This document shows positions 44,429 through 51,572 of a stretch of 64,000 nucleotides of DNA, in pieces (the stretch's first letter is position 1; every line of letters begins with the position of its first letter). Source of the DNA: JAKQDH01 sp029558835 (GTDB taxonomy: Bacteria > Planctomycetota > Phycisphaerae > UBA1845). The notes beneath the pieces were generated by a model. The model saw only the letters and a program-made list of their open reading frames with translations. It did no database searches and was not told the DNA's origin. The DNA is taken from contig DAOQSN010000029.1 in assembly GCA_035356615.1 (NCBI GenBank), positions 1 to 64,000 of the forward strand. Direction: 5' to 3'. The translations under genes were made by a program, and so were the position numbers.

Positions 44429-44465
44429 GTGGATTCTCGACCGGAAACAGGTGACGTCCCCGGCC

Positions 44466-44607
44466 GGGTGGCATGGTCAAGTCGAGCGAAGCTCGGCGCC
44501 GCCATGCCTGCCCAGAGTGGAACGCATGCCGGCGCTCGCCCGGGGCGAGCTTGGGCATGCCACCCAGTAATCGGGGCATGCCACCCAGTAATCGGGGCAT
44601 GCCACCC
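44466..44607. repeat. MITE-like element, family B copy 4, plus two 21-bp tandem units
   Basis: The ends GGGTGGCATGGTCAAG (44466-44481) and CTTGGGCATGCCACCC (44550-44565) are inverted repeats with one or two mismatches around a GC-rich interior with small hairpins (TCGAGCGAAGCTCG). Two exact tandem copies of AGTAATCGGGGCATGCCACCC follow at 44566-44607, as if the right end had been reduplicated. This fills the gap before the Snf7-like gene. Confidence 0.75.
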
Positions 44608-44648
44608 TGGTCGGGTGGCTGGTTCTCCAGTGCGTGGAGCTGTCTGAC

Positions 44649-45257
44649 ATGGCCCTGTTCAAGAGTTCGGAAGAGCGGCGCATCGAGCGGGACATCCGTA
44701 TCCGCCAGGGCATCCGGCGGATCGAGAAGTCGATCCGTGAGCAGGGGCGCTTTCAGGACGAGTTCGTCCGCAACGCCCGCGAGGCGAAACGCATCGGCGA
44801 CACCGGGCAGTATGCGTTCATCCGGGCTTCGCTCCGCAAGACCGCGACCATCCGCAAGATGCTGGAACGCCAGTTGCTCAGCGTCAAGAACGCTTTGCTC
44901 ATCAAGCGCCAGGCGGAGGCGACGGCGGACTTCGCCAAGAGCATGGGCCTGATGGCCGCCGAGATCGGCCGACTCTTCGGGGAGACGGACCTCATCAAGA
45001 CCCAGGCGGACTGGGAGAAGGCGATGGTCCAGTCCCAGACGATGGAAGAACGCATGAACCTGTTCCTCGATTCGATCGAGGAACTGGCCGCCCAGGACGT
45101 CGAAACGAGCGCGGCGGCCGAGGTCGTCAGCGACGACGAAATCGACCGGCTCATCGAAGCGGAAGAGGCGGCCGAGCAGCAGAAGGAAATGGACAAGCTC
45201 GCCAGCCTGAAGGCGGAACTGGATTCGCTCAAGGGCGAGGGAGAGAAGCAGAAGTAG
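44649..45257 (+). CDS. Snf7-like ESCRT-III protein with MIM1-like C-terminal helix
   Basis: 202 residues. N-terminus MALFKSSEERRIERDIR, then a basic helical hairpin (RRIEKSIREQGRFQDEFVRNAREAKRIGDTGQYAFIRASLRKTATIRKMLERQ). Next comes MGLMAAEIGRLFGETDLIKTQADWEKAMVQSQTMEERMNLFLDSIEEL, whose spacing closely follows CHMP1/CHMP4-type proteins. An acidic helix (DDEIDRLIEAEEAAEQ) precedes a final helix. The last residues include LKAELDSLK (187-195), which fits the MIM1 pattern LxxRLxxLK except for Glu in place of Arg; MIM1 is what MIT domains of Vps4 grip in eukaryotes and archaea. Start 44649 is supported by GTGGAG at 8-9 bases. The ESCRT-III assignment is strong by pattern; function is inferred. 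Confidence 0.82.
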   Translation: MALFKSSEERRIERDIRIRQGIRRIEKSIREQGRFQDEFVRNAREAKRIGDTGQYAFIRASLRKTATIRKMLERQLLSVKNALLIKRQAEATADFAKSMGLMAAEIGRLFGETDLIKTQADWEKAMVQSQTMEERMNLFLDSIEELAAQDVETSAAAEVVSDDEIDRLIEAEEAAEQQKEMDKLASLKAELDSLKGEGEKQK

Positions 45258-45289
45258 AATAGCGAACGTCGATGAGCGAATAGCGAATA
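45258..45289. repeat. GAATAGCGAA word repeat (family G copy 2)
   Basis: AATAGCGAA, GAGCGAATAGCGAATAC: overlapping words that are the reverse complement of the TTCGCTATTCGC run at 39531-39560. It lies directly after the Snf7-like stop codon. Confidence 0.55.
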
Positions 45290-45422
45290 CGGAGGGGCAA
45301 CGACGTTTGGCCGCGACGCGCTGCGAAGCGCGAGCAGTCGAAACACATGGTGCAGCGCGGCCAGCGCGTCGAGATGCTCGGGGCGACGGGAAATCGGGAA
45401 CACGGGATTGTCTTCCTCAGAA

Positions 45423-46067
45423 ATGCCAGCCAAGGTCGGGAAAACCGGTCGCCTGCGCAAGTGGCTGGGCCGCCTGGTGCTCGCGGTCATCGTGCTGGTT
45501 CTGCTGACGAAGCTGTTCGAGCCCGCGCTACGCCGCACGCAGCTCCTGCACGCCTGTGCCAGCGCGGATCGGCTGGTCGTGGACTTCAACACCTGGCCGG
45601 AGGACGTCCGGGCCAAGCTGAAACTTGAAGCGCAGCCGACGTATGACATCCGCGACCGCGAGGCAATCCAGAAGCTCCTGGGTTTGCTGCGCTTCCAGGT
45701 GGATTGGATGAATGGATCGTGCAGGTGCTACGGAGACGTCGTGTTTCGTTTCTGCCGCGGGGAGCAGACGCTGGCCTCCGTGAGCCTGCATCACGACAAG
45801 AACCTGCGCTGGCGGGACGGCGCCTGGTGGGGTGACGCGACCCTGGTTGCGGAGAGTCGCACGGGGATCGATCAGTGGCTGAAGGACAACCACGTACCGT
45901 TCCGGCGGTCGGCGGGTGACATTACCGCGGCGGAGAACGAAACCCGGTCTTGCCCCGAGCCGACGCCGACGACGGCAGCAGGGCCGGTCGGCGCAGGCGC
46001 ACAACCGGGCGCACAACCGGGCGCGGAAGCGGCGAACAACACTGAGGGGGCGCCACCACCCGGCTGA
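45423..46067 (+). CDS. Single-pass membrane protein of unknown function
   Basis: This 214-residue protein has a basic N-terminus and one membrane helix (WLGRLVLAVIVLVLLTKLFEPAL). An extracytoplasmic domain of about 130 residues contains four Cys (LLHACASAD, NGSCRCYGDVVFRFCRG) that could form two disulfides. The tail is low-complexity Pro/Ala/Gly with three GAQPGAQPGA units. No family is recognised. It lies between the Snf7-like and DUF2723 genes on the same strand. Confidence 0.6.
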   Translation: MPAKVGKTGRLRKWLGRLVLAVIVLVLLTKLFEPALRRTQLLHACASADRLVVDFNTWPEDVRAKLKLEAQPTYDIRDREAIQKLLGLLRFQVDWMNGSCRCYGDVVFRFCRGEQTLASVSLHHDKNLRWRDGAWWGDATLVAESRTGIDQWLKDNHVPFRRSAGDITAAENETRSCPEPTPTTAAGPVGAGAQPGAQPGAEAANNTEGAPPPG

Positions 46068-46091
46068 GCGGAGCGTAGCGGGACGCTCCCG

Positions 46092-47729
46092 GTGAAGAAC
46101 CAAGTGACGACGAGCGGATGCTTGGACCAGTGCTACGCAAGACGATCTCACCGTGGCAACGAGAAGCGATGGGTCGTTGTGATAACGGCCCTCGTCCTGG
46201 CGGCCGCCTGTGCCTGGTACGTGCCGCGCGGCGTCTGCTACGGCGACGCGGGCGACCTGCAGACCGCGTGCGCGACGCTGGGGATCGCGCACCCGCCGGG
46301 CTACGTCGGGTTTGCGACCGTGGGGTGGCTGCTGTGTCGAGTGCTGTTCTTCATCGAGCCGGCGTGGGTCGTGTCGCTGGCGTGTGCCGCGTGTATAGTG
46401 GCAGCGCTGGTCCTGCTGGTGCTGTTGCTCATCCGTGGCGGGCTGCATCCCTTCGCGGCCGGGGCAGCCGTGCTGGTGCTGGCCGGGTTACGACACGTGT
46501 GGGCGAGCGCCGTGCTGCCCGATGCCGATGCGCCGGCGCTGGCCTGCCTGATGGGGGCGGCCTACCTGCTGACCGTGTACGCGCGGCGGCGACACTGGTG
46601 GCCGCTGCTGTTGGGGGCGGGGCTGCTGGGATTCGGGGCTGCAAATCGCCCACCACTGCTGCTGGCCGTGCCGGGATTCCTGCTCGCGTGGATCATCATC
46701 GAGCGTCGCGCCCGGGCGGTTGGCGGGGAGACGATCGGCCGGTTGCTGGCGTCGCTGGTGTGCGCGGGCGCGCCGATCGCGCTGGTGGCGGCCCTCACGC
46801 TGGGCCGGGACTCCGCGGGCAATCCGTACAACTACATAGAGCACTACAACGAGCTGCATCGGGAGTTGCCGGGTCAGGACGCGGGCTTGAGTGCACGAGG
46901 GGAGCGTCTGCGCTGGCTGGTGACCGCCCGGCAATACCACGAGCTGACGAGTTCAGATTGGCAACAGGTGCGGGCCAGGTTTCGCTACCTGCGCCGGCAA
47001 CTGGGTGTCTACGACGCGCTGCCGATGGCGGCCGTGCTGCTGCTGCTGGCGGGCGGGACGTGGAAGTTGATGCGGCGGGTTCCCGAGGACGCGTGCTGTG
47101 CCTGGGGCATCCTGCTGGGGCAGATGGCGTTTCTGCTGTACTACCGGACGGCGGTGCCGACGGCCGACCTGCTGCCGGTGATCTCGGCGGGGACGTGGCT
47201 GGCCGGGGCGGGATTCGCGGGGCTGCTCCCGCCCGAAGCGAGCTTGGCGGGATCGGAGGCCCAGGTGATCATCCGGGCACCACGGCTGCGCGCCTGCGTG
47301 GCGCTGGCGGCCATGATCACCGCCGGGAACTGGTTCGGCTATCGCGTCGAGACACGTTCCGGGGTCGCTGCCGGGCAGGACGCCACGGGGTTCCTGGCTC
47401 GGGTCAGGTTTGCTGAGCTGCCGGCCGGGGCGGTGATCTTCGCCGATTGGAGTCACTCCCGACCGCTGTGGTATGCCCGGTGGGTGACGAGCCGGCGGGA
47501 GGATGTGCGCATCGTCTCGGGCCGCGGCGTGCCGGAGGACCCGGCGTGGAGCGAGTTGGAGGCACGGCGGCAGGCGGAGGCGGGGCAACAAAGCGCGGTG
47601 AATACGCCGGTGTTCTGTACGGTTGACGGTGACGCACCGGCCGGGTGGCACCTGGTGGCGCACGGCCCGCTGTGGCGTCTGGAACGGGACAGGCCACCGT
47701 CTGCCGAGTCGCTTGAGGGTGAGAACTGA
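46092..47729 (+). CDS. DUF2723 multi-pass membrane protein (TMEM260/GT-C-like)
   Basis: This 545-residue protein has about ten membrane helices. The first extracytoplasmic loop has the DUF2723 signature YGDAGDLQTACATLGIAHPPGY, with an acidic pair where GT-C glycosyltransferases bind the lipid-linked sugar donor. The human relative TMEM260 is an O-mannosyltransferase, so protein or lipid glycosylation is likely. The start is GTG at 46092, 24 bases after the previous stop codon. A C-terminal soluble part (FADWSHSRPLWYARWV) also fits the family. Confidence 0.85.
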   Translation: MKNQVTTSGCLDQCYARRSHRGNEKRWVVVITALVLAAACAWYVPRGVCYGDAGDLQTACATLGIAHPPGYVGFATVGWLLCRVLFFIEPAWVVSLACAACIVAALVLLVLLLIRGGLHPFAAGAAVLVLAGLRHVWASAVLPDADAPALACLMGAAYLLTVYARRRHWWPLLLGAGLLGFGAANRPPLLLAVPGFLLAWIIIERRARAVGGETIGRLLASLVCAGAPIALVAALTLGRDSAGNPYNYIEHYNELHRELPGQDAGLSARGERLRWLVTARQYHELTSSDWQQVRARFRYLRRQLGVYDALPMAAVLLLLAGGTWKLMRRVPEDACCAWGILLGQMAFLLYYRTAVPTADLLPVISAGTWLAGAGFAGLLPPEASLAGSEAQVIIRAPRLRACVALAAMITAGNWFGYRVETRSGVAAGQDATGFLARVRFAELPAGAVIFADWSHSRPLWYARWVTSRREDVRIVSGRGVPEDPAWSELEARRQAEAGQQSAVNTPVFCTVDGDAPAGWHLVAHGPLWRLERDRPPSAESLEGEN

Positions 47730-48194
47730 GCGCCGCATGTGAACCCCTCTCCCTTCCGAGGAGAGGGGCAGTGGTGAGGGTGGCGGCGGGAGCAGGTGCT
47801 CCGGATACGACGACATGCTTACCCGCGACTGCGGTCGCGGGAAAGCCTCGCACCCGGGTGGCCCAGGTCCTTCTGGACCTGGGGGACTGATGAACGCTGC
47901 GGCGGTGCTTGGTGCGACCGATCATGCTTGCGCGCGATTGTCGTTGCTCGAAAGCGTGGCGGTCGGGCCGGAACGGAAGCGAGGAGAAAAGAATCTCAGA
48001 TTTGAGATTCGGGATTTGAGATTCGACAGCGTGGCGTTGGGGCGTAGAGGCGAGCGCGAGACAATGTGGACTTGCCCCTCACCCAACCTCTCCCCGGAGG
48101 GGAGAGGGGGCAGAGAGATGACGCGGAGGGGAGATCAGCCAGGGCGGCGACCCGGAGTTGCATCGCGGGCGGGTTGCCTCACAGGACAGATGCT
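47730..48194. repeat. Intergenic repeat stack before the AAA gene (families K, D, A, E)
   Basis: A family K hairpin lies at 47744-47768. D2 is at 47814-47856 (CCCGCGACTGCGGTCGCGGG flanked by CATGCTTA and AAAGC). A family A hairpin at 47856-47900 (CCCAGGTCC ttct GGACCTGGG, then GACTGATGAACG) is followed by E2 at 47991-48025 (CAGATTTGAGATTCGGGATTTGAGATT) and a second family K hairpin at 48087-48107. No gene is supported here. Confidence 0.75.
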
Positions 48195-49313
48195 ATGGCG
48201 GCTTCGTTCGCGGCATTTGAGCGTCTGAAGAGCAAGGGCGTGGCTGCCTATCAGCAGGGCGAGTACGGCGCGGCCAAGACGTACCTTGTCGATGCGGCCG
48301 AGTGCATGCTGGAACTGGCCGCCCAGGCCCAGACGCCGGAAACACGCCGCCAGCAGGAGCAGCTTGCCGCCCAGCTCATCGACCTGGCCAAGGACTGCGA
48401 TCGGCAACGCAGCACGCCGGGCAAGCCGCGCTTGCGCCAGCGCGAGGCCGATGAGGAACGCACCAGCGACGCGGCCGAGTGGGTCGTGAAGGAAAAGCCC
48501 AACGTCGGCTTCGATGACATCGCCGGGCTGGAGGACGTCAAGCAGGAAATCCGGGTCAAGACGATCTACCCGCTGGCACATCCGGAACTGGCGCAGCGGT
48601 ACGGCATCGCCCGCGGCGGCGGCGTGCTGTTGTACGGTCCGCCGGGCACCGGCAAGACGATGATGGCCAAGGCCGTCGCCCATGAGATCGACGCGACGTT
48701 CTTCCTGGTCAGCCCCGCGCAGCTTATGAGCAAGTGGGTCGGCGAGGCCGAGCAGAACGTGCGCAAGCTCTTTGACGCGGCCAAGACGGAGCCGATGTCC
48801 GTCATTTTCCTGGATGAGCTTGAGGCACTGGTACCGAAGCGCAAGAGCGACAGCTCGACGGTGATGCAGCGCGTGGTGCCGCAGATCCTGCAGGAACTGG
48901 AAGGTTTCGACCGCAGCGCGGAGCGGGCGTTGCTTTTCGTCGGAGCGACCAACAAGCCGTGGCTGCTCGATGAGGCGATGCTGCGGCCGGGGCGGCTCGA
49001 TGCGAAGGTGTACATCGGTCTGCCGGACCCGGTGGCGCGCTACCGGCTGCTGGAGATCCACTTCGGCAAGCGCCCGCTGGCGGAGGACGTGGACTTCGCC
49101 GAGCTCTGCGACAAGCTGGAAGGCTACAGCGGGGCGGACATCAAGAACATCGCCCTGGAGGCGGCCGAGCGACCGTTTCTCGAGGCGATCGGCGGCAAGG
49201 AGGCGCGTGCGATCACGCGGCAGGACGTGCTGGAGGTGATCGCGGCCAATCCGCCCTCCGTCCACCCCAGCGACCTGGTACGCTACGAGAAGTTCGCAGA
49301 GGAGGGGCGGTGA
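48195..49313 (+). CDS. Vps4-like AAA ATPase with N-terminal MIT-like domain
   Basis: 372 residues. Residues 3-72 form three helices with MIT character (FERLKSKGVAAYQQGEYGAAKTYLVDAAECML, then a third helix ending AKDCDRQR). A charged linker leads to a meiotic-clade AAA domain: GFDDIAGLEDVKQEI, Walker A GPPGTGKT (148-155), Trp181 of the pore loop in SKWVGEAEQNVRKLF, Walker B FLDELEAL (Asp207, Glu208), GATNKPWLLDEAM and arginine fingers near 264-267. The C-terminal helix DLVRYEKFAEEG matches the Vps4 end helix. The Vps4 beta-domain is absent, as I recall for archaeal CdvC. In ESCRT systems such an ATPase disassembles Snf7 filaments, and three candidates lie just upstream. Confidence 0.88.
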   Translation: MAASFAAFERLKSKGVAAYQQGEYGAAKTYLVDAAECMLELAAQAQTPETRRQQEQLAAQLIDLAKDCDRQRSTPGKPRLRQREADEERTSDAAEWVVKEKPNVGFDDIAGLEDVKQEIRVKTIYPLAHPELAQRYGIARGGGVLLYGPPGTGKTMMAKAVAHEIDATFFLVSPAQLMSKWVGEAEQNVRKLFDAAKTEPMSVIFLDELEALVPKRKSDSSTVMQRVVPQILQELEGFDRSAERALLFVGATNKPWLLDEAMLRPGRLDAKVYIGLPDPVARYRLLEIHFGKRPLAEDVDFAELCDKLEGYSGADIKNIALEAAERPFLEAIGGKEARAITRQDVLEVIAANPPSVHPSDLVRYEKFAEEGR

Positions 49314-49639
49314 CTGACCCCTCGCCCCGTCGAGGGGTGCTGACTAACCCGTTGCCCCGTCGAGGGGCGTTGACCTGCCCCTCTCCCTTCCGAGGAGACG
49401 GGCAGGGGGGAGAGTGGCGGAGGCGAGGGGAGCAGAATCTCAGATTTGAGATCTCAGATTTGAGATGCCAGATTCGCGATCTCAGATTCGAGATTTGGCA
49501 TTCGAGGTCCGAGACTCGGAATCTGAGATTAGAGGTTTGAGATTCGAGGCTTGAAAGCACGGGACTCGCGCTGAGATACGGGAGTGACTTGCACGGAAGA
49601 AATGCCCCGCTGGCGCGTGTGAGCGGGAGGTGAAGGACC
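49314..49639. repeat. Intergenic repeats: CCCCGTCGAGGGG units and a long TCAGATTTGAGAT tract
   Basis: Two copies of GCCCCGTCGAGGGG(C/T)GTTGACT-type units lie at about 49318-49372. A family K hairpin follows at 49377-49401. Then 49435-49553 is built from about ten variants of a 10-12-bp word around AGATTTGAGATCTC, partly self-complementary. No gene is supported. Confidence 0.7.
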
Positions 49640-51403
49640 ATGAGCCAGTCGCTCAACTTCGAGACGTTCCTGGGCCGGCCGGACGCGGTGGCGACGGCCC
49701 TGGCGGTCGGCGAAATGTTCGGCCTGCTGCGGCGGACGTATGAGCTGCCGCCGCCATGGGCCGCGCTGGTGAGACGTACGACTGGTGACCACGTCGTCGT
49801 CCCGGCCGGCGCTTGTTGTGAGGCCGGCGGCGCCGAGGAAGTGCTGCTGGTGCGTACCACGCCGCTGGAACTGGAGTTCGCTGAGGAGCAGCTTACCACG
49901 CAGGACCGGTTTCAGTGCCAGGCGCGTGTCACCGTGAGCGTGCGGGTGGTGCCGGAGCGGGCGGAGTTGCTCTCCCTGAGCAAGACCGTGCTGGGTAGCG
50001 AGCGGACGGCGACGGCGGCCACGCTCCGGCGTTACCTGCAAGGTGCCCTGCGGCAGGCGCTGGTGCAGGCGGCCGGGGCGCAGGAGGCGGCCGTTCTCGT
50101 CGACGGCCAAGCCCCCGCGGTCGAGGCGCTGAGCAAGGCGTTGCAGGGACCCTGCTTCCTGGCGGGGCTGGTGGTGGAGGGCACGCCGCGCGTGCGGTTC
50201 GACTCGGAGACGTTTCGTCAGGTGCGGCAGTCGGAGGAGCAGGCGGCCCGGCAACAGCGGGAGCACGAAGCGTCCCGGCAGGTCCAGCAGGCACTCGAAC
50301 AGGCGCAGCGGACTCACCTCGATCATCTGGCCGAGCTGCTTGCCAAGCTGAAACAGCTTGCCGCCGCTTCGCCCCAGGCCGAGCTGGGCGACCTGATGCG
50401 GACGTTCTCCGAGGCGCAGCGGGGGGAGCTGTACGAGGCGCTGTTTGCGACCGCACCGAGCGGGCCGCGCACGGCGTGGATCGCGGTGGCCTCCGGCGAT
50501 GAACTGCTCTTCCTGGACCCCAGCGCGCCGGCGGCCATCAACCGGCGGGTGACCATCAGCGGGTCCGCGGGTCCCCTGCGCTCCGTGCAGACCGGGCTTA
50601 CGCCGGAGGGGCGGACGGTGCTGCTGGTGGGCGCCGCCACCGGGGTGTATCAGCTCGCTCCGGAGGCGGCGCAAGCGGAGGTGACGTTCCTGGTGCCGGA
50701 TGCCGCGGGCGTACGGGGCGGATTCAACGCGGCCACCCGCGTGGGTACGCGCCTGTTTGCCACCCACTCGGAGTTGGGCTTGCTGGAGTGGTCGATCGAC
50801 GCACCCGCCTCGCCGCGGCGGCGGTTTGCGGCCCTGACGCAATCGGCGAAGTCGGTGCGGTGCGTACAGCTTCTCGGCGGCGATCTGTATGGCTCGATCG
50901 ACGATCACGTGCTCCGCTGGCCGGCGGACGATGTGAGCGATCAACCGGCGCAGGTATACACGGAGGCCGGTGGGCAAATCACCGCGGTGTGTCCGACGCC
51001 GATCGGTTTGTTGGCGGGCAACCGGTTCGGGCAACTCCTGTTTTGGCCGGAGCCGGCGGGCAGCGCGCCGCAGGTGGTTCACACCGGCAGCGGCAAGCCG
51101 GTGGAGTCGGCCGTGCTGCTCACCACCGGCGGCGTGCGGCGCGTCGTCTTCACCGATGGTTCGCCCTACGTGCACGCCCGCGTCCTGGGTGACAACTTCA
51201 CCTGTCGTTACGAGGCGCCCGGGCAGATGCTGCGCCGCGTAGAGGTGGCCGACGATCTGCTCGTGGGCATGAACGACCTGCGCGACCGGCTGATCTGCTG
51301 GAGGCCGGGCACGCCGGGGGTGCCGAGCGCCACGGTTTCCGTCGGCGCCCTGTGTGGCCGGAGCATCCAGGACGCGTGCCTGATTCCGGAGACGCCACAT
51401 TGA
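49640..51403 (+). CDS. SPFH/Band 7-like protein fused to a C-terminal beta-propeller
   Basis: 587 residues without signal peptide or membrane helix. Residues ~40-195 look like an SPFH domain (EVLLVRTTPLELEFAEEQLTTQDRFQCQARVTVSVRVV, then LRRYLQGALRQALVQ and a VRFDSETFR strand). A charged coiled coil of about 60 residues (QAARQQREHEASRQVQQALEQAQRTH), like that of flotillins, follows. From ~290 to the end are repeating beta blades (TVLLVGAATGVYQLAP, TRLFATHSELGLLEWS, GDLYGSIDDHVLRWP, GLLAGNRFGQLLFWP) typical of a WD40-like propeller. SPFH proteins scaffold membrane microdomains and are recurring neighbours of PspA/ESCRT-III genes. It follows the Vps4-like gene on the same strand. Confidence 0.75.
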   Translation: MSQSLNFETFLGRPDAVATALAVGEMFGLLRRTYELPPPWAALVRRTTGDHVVVPAGACCEAGGAEEVLLVRTTPLELEFAEEQLTTQDRFQCQARVTVSVRVVPERAELLSLSKTVLGSERTATAATLRRYLQGALRQALVQAAGAQEAAVLVDGQAPAVEALSKALQGPCFLAGLVVEGTPRVRFDSETFRQVRQSEEQAARQQREHEASRQVQQALEQAQRTHLDHLAELLAKLKQLAAASPQAELGDLMRTFSEAQRGELYEALFATAPSGPRTAWIAVASGDELLFLDPSAPAAINRRVTISGSAGPLRSVQTGLTPEGRTVLLVGAATGVYQLAPEAAQAEVTFLVPDAAGVRGGFNAATRVGTRLFATHSELGLLEWSIDAPASPRRRFAALTQSAKSVRCVQLLGGDLYGSIDDHVLRWPADDVSDQPAQVYTEAGGQITAVCPTPIGLLAGNRFGQLLFWPEPAGSAPQVVHTGSGKPVESAVLLTTGGVRRVVFTDGSPYVHARVLGDNFTCRYEAPGQMLRRVEVADDLLVGMNDLRDRLICWRPGTPGVPSATVSVGALCGRSIQDACLIPETPH

Positions 51404-51434
51404 CTCACACAGGCTGCGTGGCCAGCGTGGGTGC

Positions 51435-51530
51435 CATGCCCACCCCCGCCGGCCGGCGGGGGTGGGCATGTCGTCCGGTACAGGGGCATGCTTACCCGCG
51501 ACTCCCGTCGCGGGAAAGCATGGCACCCAC
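51435..51530. repeat. 36-bp perfect palindrome and family D hairpin
   Basis: 51435-51470 is a perfect palindrome with half-site CATGCCCACCCCCGCCGG. D3 follows at 51487-51530: CATGCTTA, CCCGCGAC/GTCGCGGG stem with loop TCCC, then AAAGCATGGCACCC. D2 at 47814 has the same stem with loop TGCG. Confidence 0.75.
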
Positions 51531-51572
51531 CATGATGGAAACGCGGAACACACACGACGCACGGACGAGTTG

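Noticed and set aside
43180..45257. Plain PspA gene beside PspC
   Set aside because: The helical proteins have Snf7-like features (short LFG/LFK start, acidic C-terminal helices, MIM1-like tail) rather than the uniform PspA coiled coil. PspA kinship at the superfamily level is still accepted.
49435..49553. CRISPR or iteron-type replication origin
   Set aside because: Words are 10-12 bp without regular spacers, recur at other loci, and no replication gene (dnaA, rep) is near.
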